This document shows, piece by piece, positions 46,441 through 57,739 of a DNA stretch of 64,000 nt (the stretch's first letter is position 1; the number at the start of each line of letters is the position of its first letter). This DNA comes from Valencia hispanica. Taxonomy: Eukaryota; Chordata; Actinopteri; Cyprinodontiformes; Valenciidae. The position numbers and the translations under genes are program-made. The notes under the pieces were generated by a model, which worked only from the letters and a program-made list of their open reading frames with translations, made no database searches and had not been told where the DNA came from. The stretch lies in contig OY747712.1 in NCBI GenBank assembly GCA_963556495.2, positions 22,466,735 to 22,530,734 of the forward strand. Direction: 5' to 3'.

Positions 46441-47052
46441 TGCTGTCCGCACAGAACATTCATGTTTTTAAGAGCAGAATCAAGACTCACCTTTTAAGCT
46501 TAGGGTTTAACTGATTATTATTTATTATAGTCTGTTTAATTGCTCTGCATGTTTTACTTGCTTATATTTTATCAGTGTTTATTTTATACTTTTATACTTT
46601 AACTTGCTATTTTAATCTTCTTTCCAGTGTTTCCTCTATGGGAGCCCTCTGCCTCGGGAGCGGTGGTCAGCTGTGGCTGTCTGGGTGCTCTCCAGGCAGC
46701 GCTTGGGTGGAGGTGGGGGTCTCAGCCTTACCTCCTCTGAGCACCCTGTGTGAGTGCCTTAATTGGCTGCTGGTGTTGATGTGCTGCTGCTGGTGCAGAT
46801 GGCTCCTCTGATGGCGTTTCCTTACCTTACATGGCTCATTTGTACTTGGCCAGATGTCCTTATTAATGTTCCTCTTAAGGCTTGCGGATGGGGATTGGGT
46901 TGGGGGGAGGGAGGTATAAATGTGATCATGCTCTTAAATCTGTGGGGGAGGGATGGGAATGCGGTTTATGTGGGGTCATTTTAATATGTAAAGCACTTTG
47001 AGTTGCAATATTTGTATGAAAAGTGCTCTATAAATAAAGTTTGATTGATTGA
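46441..47052 (+). mobile_element. L2-like LINE 3' end (family M), plus strand
   Basis: It starts in the last codons of the reverse transcriptase (46455-46514), followed by a ~540-bp 3' UTR ending AAGTGCTCTATAAATAAAGT then TTGATTGATTGA. The same family occurs on the minus strand at 60062-62865, with matching C-terminus and 3' UTR (ATTATTTATTATAGTCTGTT and AATTGCTCTGCATGTTTTA). Confidence 0.85.
46455..46514 (+). pseudogene. Last codons of family M LINE reverse transcriptase
   Basis: NIHVFKSRIKTHLLSLGFN then TGA (46512-46514). The minus-strand copy at 60578 ends NVHVFKSRLETQLLSLAFN. Upstream codons are missing (5' truncation). Confidence 0.82.
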
Positions 47053-49063
47053 GATCACAGTTTATGTTGTTTGGCATTGAGTAGTGATGTGTCACAGAAA
47101 GAAGATCGAGGATCAAATGCTGGATGAATTCTTTTAATGTGGATTTTACATGTTCTCATTAATGGTGGGTTTTCTCTAGGTCCTCTGATTCCAAAAAACA
47201 AAAACATACATGACAGCTTAACTGGTAACAATAAATTACCTTTAGGTGAAAGGGTGTGCTGATAGTTATTGATGGACTGACAACATGTACAGATTGAGCT
47301 TCGCACCTGTTGAATGCAGAGGAGGGGTCATGTCCTCTCAATACTGAGCAAGATTAAGCACGTTTTGAAATTACTTTTTTAGGATTTTCTTGCCTTACAT
47401 TCTTGCCAAACCAGTGAAAGGACACTGTTCAGTCAGACATATTAAACTGCTAATCCAACCCTACTTTTATTTATTAACCACGTCTCCAAAATAGCTGACT
47501 GATGGACATCATTCCACTAAATGACATATTACAGACAAATATGCTCTTAAATGTAGTGATGAATGGAGATTAATTTTAGAATCTATTAGGCTGGTGGTTT
47601 TTGCTGAGCACTGCAGTGTAACACATTAAAGTGTGTTTTTATAACATGTAAATTAGCCATATGATCTCATCAGAATTTTATATCGCAATAGCCCTCAGTA
47701 AAAATTTGAAATAAGACCCAAACAAATACAGACTACATTTCTTTAGTTATTCCAGTATCCGTCATCATAAATTAGTGCTCCCAAGATATATTTTCTTTCC
47801 GTGGCACTAGAAAACAGTAGTCAAGAAACAGGTTGGTTTGGGGTTTGGCTTTATATCTTACCTGTTTCCTCAATCTATGCTTCCCAACAAAAAGCCCTCT
47901 CATTTTTAAGAGTACACTGAGTAAATCAACTCTGCCTTTAGCCAGAGCTTCACTAATATGATCCTTCTGAGACATGTACTTGTGATGGCAAAACATGACG
48001 GCTGCAAGGAAAATCCTCTCCTAAAGCAATGAATTATGTTTAGGAATTCCCTGAACAGCTGCTGCTTATATTTTCATTGGGGGGATACGCAAGGCCACCC
48101 AAAATAAAATTGTGTCATGTTACTACAAGAGAAAACACCAGTCCTTGTAACAGGACTGTGCCACTTTTCCAGTTTTCTTCTGTGTTTAATGCTTCTCCAC
48201 AGGAAATACACCCATGCACATAAGTTTCTCCACCTGTTTGGAAACATCTAATGAGGAAATCAAGTCTGGCAATGCCTCGCACACTAAACTGGAGAAAGTG
48301 AATCATCCTGCAGGTTCATCCTCAGCAACACCTAATATTGTTTGTGATTCATGTACAAATGTCAGAAAAAAAACCTGTGGGAGAATAGGAAAACTTAAAC
48401 TAAATGTCCCACAGCTGGATCCAGCTTTATTAAACCTAATTGAGCTTTTTATTTTAAAATGTGCAATTACATGCTGCTGACAGCTAGGGAATGTGCTTGG
48501 TGTTGATAATATTGTTAATACTGGCAATATTCAGAGAAAAGCAGTTTCACAGCAGTTATCTTCAGCTACACACACAATTCAAAACACAGTATCATTATTT
48601 TCAACTGACAATAACTCTTGCTATATAGTGGGATTTATCTGGTAGTTGTTGCAGTTGAATTTATGCATGTAAGAAGTTTGAACAAAAAAGGTAACCCGAT
48701 GAGTGAATGAAACATTTTAAACTAGACTTATTAAAACATAGATCCTCTCAAGTTAAATTAAAGTTATAGTTAACACAAGGCATGGGCCTGTTACCAATGT
48801 CAAAGAATACCAAGGTTTTAAAAAGTTACGGTGTCAAAGACATTAAAATTTTCCATCATATTGTTTTTACAATTTAAAGTGATTTTATGACATGCCAGAA
48901 AAAGTCCAGGAGGATTAGGTAACATAACAGTCCCATCCCCCTCATGTTGCTGAGCATCACAGCTCAGTTGACTGAAAGAAATCTGCTACACTTTTCCCTT
49001 ATTTACTAAAGCAAAACAATTTACTGTTTCTGGTCATGAAAAACCACAGAGCACCACCCATTA
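47053..49063. other. Unannotated AT-rich DNA
   Basis: No feature supported across about 2 kb. Confidence 0.4.
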
Positions 49064-49067
49064 TTAA

Positions 49068-50508
49068 AGTGGACATATCATGCTTTTATATTCTTCCTTT
49101 TTACATCTAAATCATTTAGTTGTGGTCTATATATAGTGCAACTGCAGTTATTATGTCAGATTTTTTATTATTATAGTAGTTCTATAGGTTCCTCTTCTAC
49201 CCCTGTTAGGAGGTGTCTGAACTGGGTTGTGGAATGACTCGTTTTGGTGCGGCCCCTTTAAATGTGTAGGATGTGCTGCATCACCAACCCCACCCCCCTC
49301 CAGGTTGCTGAACCTTCCACTCCACCCTATTCAGTCATTTTTGTAGTTTGATAGAGAACCGGCAATCTAGCACCGCAGAAACTTTTTATTAGTCTATTTT
49401 TTTTAAATGTCGGAACAAAAAAGACGACTGTTTAATGACCCAAAACCTTGTTTAAAAATTAGTAATGTGCTATGCTTTACATTGATCTGAAATACAACAG
49501 CTAAAACAATCCGAACTTCAAAGCTATAAAAAGTGGGTTTTCTTACGATATAAAGACAAAAAATTATACAAAACATTATATGACAACTTTGTTTTCTAAG
49601 CAGGTATACTACATGAAGAAAGGGAAAAACGTTACCAATTTCAAAGTAGCATATGAACCTGTCCACTTTTACAGTCAACAAACTCCTTCAAAACACAGAC
49701 ACTGGTACTTAACCTGATAGGTTTAGGTAATACATTATACTCTGCCTTTACCTGTGATTGTAGTATTAAAAAGACCTATGTAATCGGGGAACTAAAACAT
49801 CTAGCACATTGGGCTAACATAAGCAGAAAGTTCGATGCTAATGCCATGAAAACAATGTCCAAGAGGCATTAAATGAATGTCCAAAAATACAGTTTACTGT
49901 GATTTTAGCGTTAATTGGAGCCTACCACTGTGCTGTGTCCACCATTTTCATATTCAGGAGGGATTAAGCCCTCGATAAGACAAAGTCTTTCGGAAAACCC
50001 TTGTTGACACTGGCAGAAGTTACTGAAGCACTCGTCTTTGAAGTGTTTGGCGCAAACAAAAAACACTTTAGGTACAGATTCGGGCACATTACCATTAAAA
50101 ATTAAACTTAACCATGCACTTTGAAACTGTTCTGATGCTGGGAGACGGTGTAAAGAGTTGTGCGGGTTAATACACCCAACAACAGAACATTATGACACTT
50201 GTACTTTCGGCATACCTAAACCTGGACAACAAACTCACAGCAAGAAATAAAAAAGATTCGCTCAACGTTTAGGCGGAAATCCATGACCAAGTTTGGCAGT
50301 TCCAGTGCAAGTACAGTGACGTAATAGTTAAAAAAACGTAATAGAGAAAACTGAATGGCTTAAAAATATGACCCATAACATTTTACAAAAATATCTCAAC
50401 AACACATGGAGTGACAAATGTATGCTTTTGTGCACTCCAAGACACTCTAAATTCACTACACAAAGCATTTAAGGGCTAAAAAAGTGGAATTTACATTATA
50501 TATCCCCT
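49068..50508 (-). mobile_element. TTAA-flanked element with a THAP-domain exon (Kolobok-like?)
   Basis: TTAA on both sides (49064-49067 and 50509-50512). The ends AGTGGACATATCATG and, reverse-complemented, AGGGGATATATAATG match at 11 of 15 positions. Length 1.44 kb. The minus strand has a THAP zinc-finger exon (49930-50213). TTAA target duplication plus a THAP-type N-terminus suggests a transposon of the Kolobok kind; the catalytic domain was not found, so it is a deleted derivative. Confidence 0.75.
49930..50213 (-). pseudogene. THAP zinc-finger exon of a transposase-like gene
   Basis: On the minus strand, ATG at 50213-50211 begins MPKVQVS, then a stop (TAA at 50192-50190), then CSVVGC...HRLP.....FQSAWL...VPKVFFVCAKHF..ECF. 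The spacing fits C2CH zinc ligation of THAP domains: Cys-x4-Cys, distant Cys-x2-His (CAKH), with the conserved Trp and the Pro of HRLP. Reading stays open to about 49930 (ENGGHSTVVG). THAP domains bind specific DNA, in P-like transposases the element ends. One nonsense codon disables this copy. Confidence 0.75.
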
Positions 50509-50512
50509 TTAA

Positions 50513-50760
50513 GGTAACTCGGACATCAAGTGATATGCCTCCTGGGTGCCTCACTTGATGTCCGAACCACCTCAGTTTAGTCCTTTCAATGCAGAGCTCC
50601 CACTGGAGGATGCAGTTCCCTTCTAAGAGTGAGCCCAGATGTGAGGTGCAGTGAGGCACCCTAATATGCCTCCTGGGTGCCTCACTTGATGTTTTCCAGC
50701 TACATCCCATCATGAAGAGACCCTGGGACAGACACAGAACACTCTGGAGTGTTATACACC
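50513..50760 (-). pseudogene. RTE-like LINE C-terminal relic, rearranged
   Basis: On the minus strand (about 50625-50530) CIERTKLRWFGHQVRHPGG parallels [20 protein letters not shown] in the intact RTE-like element at 21680-21740. The word CTCCTGGGTGCCTCACTTGA occurs twice in the same orientation, at 50541-50560 and 50672-50691. A plus-strand reading from 50665 (MPPGCLT, then a stop) looks like the same protein region in inverted orientation. The locus is therefore duplicated or inverted. Confidence 0.6.
50520..50564. repeat. 14-bp perfect hairpin, 17-nt loop
   Basis: CGGACATCAAGTGA (50520-50533) pairs with TCACTTGATGTCCG (50551-50564). It lies in the RTE-like relic, where the second arm corresponds to coding sequence and the first to an extra inverted copy. 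Confidence 0.85.
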
Positions 50761-50895
50761 CCTTTTGGTAAGGGAACACCTTGGGATTTATCAAAATTTA
50801 TGTTTCACAGCTAAAGGTGGTAAGATACAAATTGCATGTCATTTTGTCATGTTGCAGAGCTGGTAAGACCCAAATGCAGATATGAGATACCCTGG

Positions 50896-50926
50896 GTTAT
50901 TCACCTGAGAAGCTCAGGTGAATAAC
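50896..50926. repeat. 14-bp perfect hairpin, 3-nt loop
   Basis: GTTATTCACCTGAG (50896-50909), loop AAG, CTCAGGTGAATAAC (50913-50926). A near-ideal hairpin for its length; no U-tract follows and it is not a bacterial-type terminator. Confidence 0.88.
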
Positions 50927-50929
50927 TTT

Positions 50930-51544
50930 GAGACTGATGAAAACCTCGAAGGGGCTCAGGAAAATGTCATGGAAGCTGGAAACACCCTTGGAGGAACTCT
51001 TCCAGTGGCAGCAGCTGCAGGAAGGTTATCCACCGCAGCAGTAGCTGCGAGGAGCAGAGCTGGCGTGGAGATCCCTCTATAGCAATGCCATCTGCGACAT
51101 GAAGATGGAACTGCAGAAGGACCTGAGGCAGAAAGTTAAGGTGGAAAGGAAGCAGCAAGGGGAGCAGGAACAGAGAATGGGCAAACGGACAGGAGTTGTG
51201 GTCAAGGCAGAGGTGGCTACCAATGTCATGTCTGCATTTTGGCCCTCCACTTACCTCACAACTCATGACACATTTAAGCAGCTGATTGCTGGCTGGCTAT
51301 TGAGCCGATAGTCTAACTAATTAAGCAGCCAATAGGATTTTGTTTTAAATATTTGTGCTCCTCTGAGCTGAAAGACAAAATGTGCACCATTCCAATCAAT
51401 AAACACTTAAAAATTACTACTAAATTTAGTGAATATGTATTTTATGTATTTGCATGAGTCTATCTGTCAAAAAACAACAATAAACAACTATTAAAGCTAA
51501 GATTATTCTGCCTGTAATGACCCCTATTGTCTAATATTTAATAG
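50930..51544. other. Unannotated DNA
   Basis: A Gln/Lys/Glu-rich short frame (51099-51311) in moderately GC-rich sequence has no recognised motif. Confidence 0.35.
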
Positions 51545-51665
51545 CACCTCATTAATACAATTATGGCAACATGTGGTATTTTCTATTAAAGTGTATCATA
51601 CTTTATGTTGATCTACTCTATAAAATCTTAACAAGATACATTGAAGTTTGTTTTTATGTCACAAA
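51545..51665 (+). mobile_element. Right-end fragment of family K
   Basis: TTATGTTGATCTACTCTATA, then ACATTGAAGTTTGTTTTTAT and GTCACAAAGTG, parallel the subterminal right end of the Tc1-like family at 38630-38700. Decayed. Confidence 0.45.
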
Positions 51666-53617
51666 GTGCTACTCAGTCTCTAAGTGACATAAATACTTTG
51701 TGAGGCATGGTAGATGTGAAGGATTACCAGAGATTGGCCAATGAAAAATATTTGAACAACAGCAAAATATTTGTAAAGAAAAGTTTTAATTACTCTAGGA
51801 AATACCTGAAGATTTTTTTGTAAACGACTGTGCAACTATACTATGATCCTGAAATTCAGCAAAACATCATAGCTTCACAGACACAGCGCAAAAGGAAGAA
51901 TCAGATACCACTGATCCTCACTGTTCTTCATCACTCCCTTTAATCACAACTCTGTGACCTAATGGGTCTTATGCTGTGTCACTGTTTTTTATCAAAAAGT
52001 ATTAAGAAAACCAGAAAGGATTCCTTTCACCAAAACAGTCACAGTGGAGGCAAAAGTAAAGCTGATGCTTTTTAGTAATCTGTTTGTTTATTCTCTTTTA
52101 GTTCATTTATGGCTCTTTTAAAGCTTTTGGCAGCAAGGTATTCCGTCTGGCAACCCCTTCCTCTCTACCACACACCTTCCCTCTTGCCATCCGTAATTAC
52201 CACACTGTTTGAGCCCTCGCCTGTCCAAAAGCCACTGCAGGTTTGATGTTTTTGGCTTGGCTCCTCACTGACATGCCTGGGAAGGGCAAGGAAAGGAAAT
52301 GGGTGGACCGGCCGCTCTCTGTTCCCCCGAAGTAGGCCTGGGAGAAGCCAGCCCAGTGTTTTTGACTCTGCTGAGCTTGTAAGGCAACACAGCCCATCTG
52401 GTTCTAATAAACCCTCCGTGGAGCTTAGCAACTGGAATTGCTTGACCTGTAAGAGGACATTAACATCAACACAGTCATTTTGGGGGAAAAAAGATAAGAC
52501 TTTTAGAACAAAATATTAGATTTATGATTCCAAATTAGTCATTCTTTGATAGAACAAATAAAATAACTAGAAATGGCAAAACTTTATAGTATTTAGTGTT
52601 GAATGGTGCTTATAATAGTCACCATACTGTTACAATGAATTCCTGCCATAAGTGGGCAGTGTATCACTATTAGTTGAGATGTGACTCTTTATCAAGCTCT
52701 GAAGTCATGATGAGAATAATTCTCCTTTTCTCCCAATGAGTCTCAAGTAGTCAGTTTACTAGTTTGTAATGCTATCACAACCAAGGATCTTTTAGCTGGA
52801 GTGCAAAAACTACTCATTAGCCAGTACCAAAGTATATATTCTACTCTTCTTTGAATATTTTAGTGGAAATTTAGTAAAACATTAAAAGCAATATTTTCAG
52901 TTCAGCTGGAAATGACCATGCCCTCTTTTATTGGTATCACATTTCTTCTACTGCACTAAAACACTAAATCTATTTTGTGTGAATAAACTGTAATATGGGC
53001 ACACTGAGACAGCACGCTACACTATGCAAAGGCTGCCAGATCATTAGGTCATGCACTGCTATGTTGGTAATGTCTGCCTCCAGATCCCAGGCACATATTT
53101 ATGACCCGTTGGCTGCAGAAGCCCTGCTGACTTGTGTGCATGAAGTCAAAGTCATCACAGTGACCTCACTAGCAGACAGGCAGAACATCTGTCCTCCTCT
53201 TTTGACACCTTCGGTGGCGGGGTTTCCTCGGACCTCCCTGCTCCTCCCTGTGCTTACTTACTTCTGACTGCAAACACTTTTAATTCAATACTGGGATCAA
53301 AGAAGACAGAACTTCCTGCCAATTGAATGGGAAGAGTGGAGAATTTGTAGCAGTGTGCTTAAAGACACTATACAGTGGTATTTTTTTCCCCCAGTAACAA
53401 CTTCACACTAACAATACAAAAATGTGGGCGGATAAGGTGGTGTAGATTTTCCATTCATTATTTTATACAAGACAAAATTTTGGAAAAGCACACAAAAAAC
53501 CCTGCTAATACTGTGTTGTGTGTACTTGGATTGATGACATCACATGGATTTGTCAAAGTTTAACACAGACTCTGAAGTTACAAGGAATTCACCCTTACAT
53601 GTTTAAGCCAGAGCTTG
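51666..53617. other. Unannotated DNA with two GC-richer patches
   Basis: 52140-52440 and 53000-53270 are visibly less AT-rich than their surroundings and lack repeat features. Neither has a convincing coding frame. They are candidates for conserved noncoding sequence only by composition. Confidence 0.35.
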
Positions 53618-53691
53618 ATTCTAGTCAGGCCCGGCGCCGGGTCCGCCCATTCAGGTATCAGGCCTGCCCAAGACAGATTACAATACCCTAA

Positions 53692-54613
53692 AGCCTAGTT
53701 TATACTTCTCCATTTGCGGAGGCGCGGAGACATGCAGTGCCAGTACCCGTCGACGCAAGGGCTCTCCGTTACTCACGCAAGGACGCACAGACTAGAGTCC
53801 AATTTTTTACACAACAGAGAGCGCACGTTTAATTTTTACCATCTAATCTTGTAATATTGAGCAGATATCAAGCTTCAACTGAAGCTCTCAGTTGCTCTGT
53901 GTCACTGCTGCAGGCATGACTGAAGGAAACCTTGAGAGCATTAAGCCTAGTATATACTTCTCAGTCTGCGGAGGTGTGGAGACAGGCAGTGCCATTATCC
54001 ATCAACGCATCTTCTCCAACAGCCACGCAAGGACGCAGAGTAGAGCTCAATTTTTAAACTACTACACGTCGAATGCAACTGAGAGGGCACGTCTGTTATT
54101 GATCAGCCCAACATCAGCCCAAGATCATTTCACCAGAACGGTGCTCTACAGTCGATGTCATCAGTAGTCAATGGAGCTTTTGGGCACTAGATGCTTTGTA
54201 TTGCAAGGCCAGTTAACCTAATACGGTCTTTTGGCGATTTTGAACACCAGGGTGTGTAGAGAACGACAAAACAGACGGCTTTGTTTGTTTGTTTACATGT
54301 GTTTTTAGAGTATTTAACAAGCTGCACTTCCAGTAAAAGGCTTTCCAGCTCAATCAAAACTCACTCTCTGTCTGCCATTGCTCCTTGAGAGGATGTGCGT
54401 TTACAAGCTGAAGTAAATAAACTGTTGTCGACCAGAGACGTCACTGCAATGGTAGGCAGACCCCCCCAGAAAAGGGCTGCACCCCCTGTTGTCCTGGTGG
54501 GGAATTGCATTGCACCACTGACACACCAACAGAGAAGTATAAAAGTAAAACGTCTCCGTCAATATGTGTGCTTGTGAGTGCAAACTTGCTGATGGAGAAG
54601 TATAAACTGGGCA
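53692..54613. mobile_element. Harbinger-like MITE with duplicated left end
   Basis: Left AGCCTAGTTTATACTTCTCC, right reverse complement TGCCCAGTTTATACTTCTCC, 18 of 20 identical. Flanks are TAA (53689-53691) and TTA (54614-54616), one mismatch from a TWA duplication. The first ~120 bp are repeated at 53944-54060 (AGCCTAGTATATACTTCT, GCGGAGGTGTGGAGACA), so there are two left ends. No coding sequence. Confidence 0.75.
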
Positions 54614-54774
54614 TTAGTTTCAACCATGCAATGTAAAGACTCTGGTCAACACTCCATATCAGTCGGTGGCGGTAATCTGGGTTGGGCATCGAGAATCGAG
54701 CATCAATTGGAACCGGGACTAATTTTCTGATTCTCGTTCACCTTTTTTAATTCCAATTCCTAGTTTCAATACTT

Positions 54775-54970
54775 ATGACGACCAGAAGAAGAACGTGCCG
54801 AATACCAACGAGGAAGAATCCAGCAGAAGTGTTAGCATTACCACGCAATCATGGACAGTGTGCAGAGGCTAAAGTGCGATTTCACTTTAGCAAACAAAAT
54901 AACAACTCAGCTCAGTGCAATACCTGTGATAATAGTATATCCCTTAGCATCGCACTGCAGTCCAAATCCA
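54775..54970 (+). pseudogene. hAT transposase first exon, degenerate BED finger
   Basis: ATG 54775; MTTRRRTCRIPTRKNPAEVL leads into KVRFHFSKQNNNSAQCNTCD, then NSISL. The aromatic-rich start, a run of polar residues and a Cys-x2-Cys pair match the first half of a BED zinc finger, the DNA-binding domain of hAT transposases. The His pair is not visible. A strong donor GTAAGT is at 54971-54976. A second exon remnant may lie at about 55089-55250 (KRPKIATLARQL in one frame, GQEFQRKVSDFV in another). Not functional. Confidence 0.55.
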
Positions 54971-55604
54971 GTAAGTAAAACAGTAAAATATGTCTTATGT
55001 CAACATTGAGGAAGCAAGTTATACTTGAACCATTGTTCAACTCAAATGCGAATATCCAGCTAATGTTAGCTTATGTATTTTTTACATAGACAAACGACCT
55101 AAGATTGCTACGTTAGCCAGGCAGTTGACAATACTCTAATATGTGCTATGCCTTCTCCGTTCACCATCGCAGCCAAGGGAAAGATGTCCGGACAAGAGTT
55201 CCAGAGAAAGGTTTCTGATTTTGTATCTATTGCTAATCTTGCCTGGTTTGTAGAAGTCATTTGTTATTGTTTGTTCAATATTCTGCACCAGGTTTGCCCA
55301 TCAGTGGGAGCACATGCTGCATGTCTAAGTTCCTGCAGCATCAGACATTCAGGATGTTTGGAAATCAGTTTTCATGAGATTTTCAAAAATGAAGCTCTCC
55401 TGTGAAAATTTTACCCCTGTGAAAAGAAAATTTGTAATATTTATATCCAAGTCAATTTATTTGACATTTATATTTAAGCTAGTTAAAACCAGCCCTGTCA
55501 AAAATTCATAGTAAGGTAAAAAGTTCATAGAAGTAAAATTCATGGAGAAGTTCACACCATTTCAACAAGTAAGACGACCTATGGGTAGCTAGCTCATTTA
55601 AAAT

Positions 55605-56038
55605 TGTCATAGTTCTTAGTTTTTTGTGTAGTCTCTTTAAGTTAGTTTGTGTGACTTGAGTTTTTTCTTCCACCACGTTTCCACACCCTCCTTTACCCTT
55701 TGTTCTTTGCCTCCCTTTCTGTTTCCCTCCTTGCCATTCTTCTTCCCTGCCCAGCTGCTGCTCATTTCCAATCTTCCTCTGCCCTCCCTTTCTCACCTGC
55801 ATCCGCTTGTCACTAATTGGTTCTCTGTTGTCAGTGTCACTCCTCATTTCTCCTCAGTATATTTAAGCTCTCCGGTTTTCTTAGTTCCTCGCTGGTTCCT
55901 CGTCAAAGCTTCCTGTTCCTGGTCTTTGTAGTTTCTGGTCCTCCTGCTGTCATATGTAAGTCCCTTTTTCTTGTTTAATTAAAATATCATTGAATTATCT
56001 AGCTGCATTTGGGTCCTTTCTCAAGTATAATCATGACA
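55605..56038 (+). mobile_element. Solo LTR with exact 5-bp duplication
   Basis: 434 bp starting TGTCATAG and ending ATCATGACA, with inverted TGTCA/TGACA tips, flanked by AAAAT on both sides (55600-55604 and 56039-56043). It contains a TATA-like TATATTTAAGC (~55857) and a pyrimidine-rich first half. The ending GCATTTGGGTCC...TGACA is common in fish LTR retrotransposons. Internal genes were lost by LTR-LTR recombination. Gypsy-like is likely, but an endogenous-retrovirus LTR is not excluded. Confidence 0.85.
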
Positions 56039-56449
56039 AAAATATGCAAAGTCTGTTTTTCTCAGTTTATATTCTGTAAAATTCTAAATATTTTGTTTTA
56101 CTTTTTTACTTTTTATTGCACAAGTACACACGACATTCTGTAAATATTCACTGTTTTTTAGTGATGGTGAGATGGAGCCACTGAACCAGTTGAGCCATTT
56201 GGTTCAAGAAAAGGTTCTGCTCATGGGGCTTCATGTGAACACAACCCCCCCCCTACTGGCCAGGCACATAATCACAGGCAGCTGTAGTTAATGTGTGATG
56301 CATTAAAGTTGTAAGTCTGCTATGGTTCTTGGGAATGACTGAGTTCCCCAAAAAAATTTTCTCTACATAAAATATTACAAATGTGAATATTAAAAATATT
56401 TTTGAAGATATTCTGTCTATAAATTAGCCCAGAACGGTAGTATCATATG

Positions 56450-56872
56450 TTATGGCAGGTTGTGTAATAATGCTTTTCTGTCACTTGAGGCAAAAGGCAT
56501 GAGCTTAAGCAGGCCGAGGAAAGTGAAAATGCTTGTGGAACTAGGAAGAGGGCACTGAAAATGATTGTGTAACTTGGGCAATGATATACAAAACAGGGGG
56601 AAAATATTTTTATTCAAAAATAGCAGTTTCTCAACCGTTTTAGGTTTTAAGCGATTCCTTTTTCTTGACACCACGTCACCAGCCTTCGAAAACACTCTTT
56701 CACAAGGCACAGAAGATGTCGGCGTACACAAAAACACAAGTGCTAGACTATATAAATTGGGGTACAGTAATTTTTTGCTTTTCCCAATACTCCCGGGGGG
56801 TTTCCAGCCTGCTAATATTTGGCTCCCAAACAGGGGAAATCCTCCTCTTCCTAGCTGGCTCCATCCTCTCAC
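56450..56872 (-). pseudogene. hAT transposase C-terminal dimerisation domain
   Basis: Reading from 56872 downwards: YPNLYSLALVFLCTPTSSVP, CERVFSKAGDVVSRKRNRLK, PKTVEKLLFLNKN. This is the hallmark hAT C-terminal dimerisation region (SVPxERVFSxAG...). It is needed for multimer assembly of hAT transposases, and host ZBED proteins share it. The upstream DDE catalytic domain is missing. The coding part begins next to the inserted MITE. Confidence 0.88.
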
Positions 56873-56888
56873 TTCTCTCTCCTAAATT

Positions 56889-57739
56889 AGGGTGACCATA
56901 TTCTGATTTCTAAAAAAAGAGGACACTTGGCACAGTCCTGAAACACTGTCATGGCTGTGACCAGACTTTTGATTTGAACATATTTAAAGCATTCATTCTC
57001 CATGTGGTTAGAATTAACAGTTTAATAACAAACTTCAGATAGGCTTTTATAAGTGCAAAAATGACTTTAAAATCTCTAGAAATTAATAATAGAAATAATT
57101 ACTCTTCCAAATTAGAAAATGTACCAGAAACGGTAATAGTTCACTTTACTGGACAAAAATTAAACAAAAATCTGAAATAACATTTGGAGAAACTGGGTAT
57201 TTTCTTTTCAATGTAATAATAAAATTAAAAAGCTGCAGTCTCAAAAACCACAATGCCTGCTCCATTTTTTTTTTAGATTGTATCTTCATCCTCCTCAGTC
57301 AGTTTATAGATGAATTATTATAATAGATTTCATTTCCATGTGGACCTACTAGATCTTTGCCACTTTTGTCACACACAGAAACACATACTGTATGCCAGCT
57401 CTGTTTATCTGTAAAGCTACACTTGGGCTTGAATATCTTGTAAACAGTCGCAACGCAGTGCGCGCAGCACGGCCAAGGGCAAAGTGGTGCAAAAGGCTGC
57501 TGTCTTACGTCTATGAAATTGTTCAGAACCATCCACTAAAGCATCTATCATTCTCAGTGAGAACGATAGATGAGAGGAAATGTGTCGTATTACATGCATC
57601 GCACCAGTCACTTTAAGTATGCTTATTTGTCTCATTAAAAACGATGAAAACCAGGACATTTTTATCAATCTATGAATTCCCCTCGGCAGCATGTGAAAAG
57701 TGGACATGTCTGGGGACAACAGGACGGTTGGTCACCCTA
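56889..57739. mobile_element. hAT MITE (AGGGTGACC ends)
   Basis: Left AGGGTGACCA (56889), right reverse complement TAGGGTGACCA. Flanks CCTAAATT (56881-56888) and CCTGAATC (57740-57747) agree at 6 of 8, both differences being transitions. About 850 bp, no transposase seen. It is the innermost insertion of this arm. Confidence 0.72.

Noticed and set aside
50896..50926. Rho-independent terminator
   Set aside because: The genome is vertebrate and no T-tract follows the stem.
51099..51311. Gln/Lys-rich ORF as a gag-like or coiled-coil gene
   Set aside because: Only 70 codons of low-complexity composition, no zinc knuckle, no neighbouring polymerase.
56450..56872. A host ZBED-type gene
   Set aside because: The dimerisation domain lies inside terminal repeats with a near-perfect 8-bp duplication and has no upstream exons, so it is transposon sequence.
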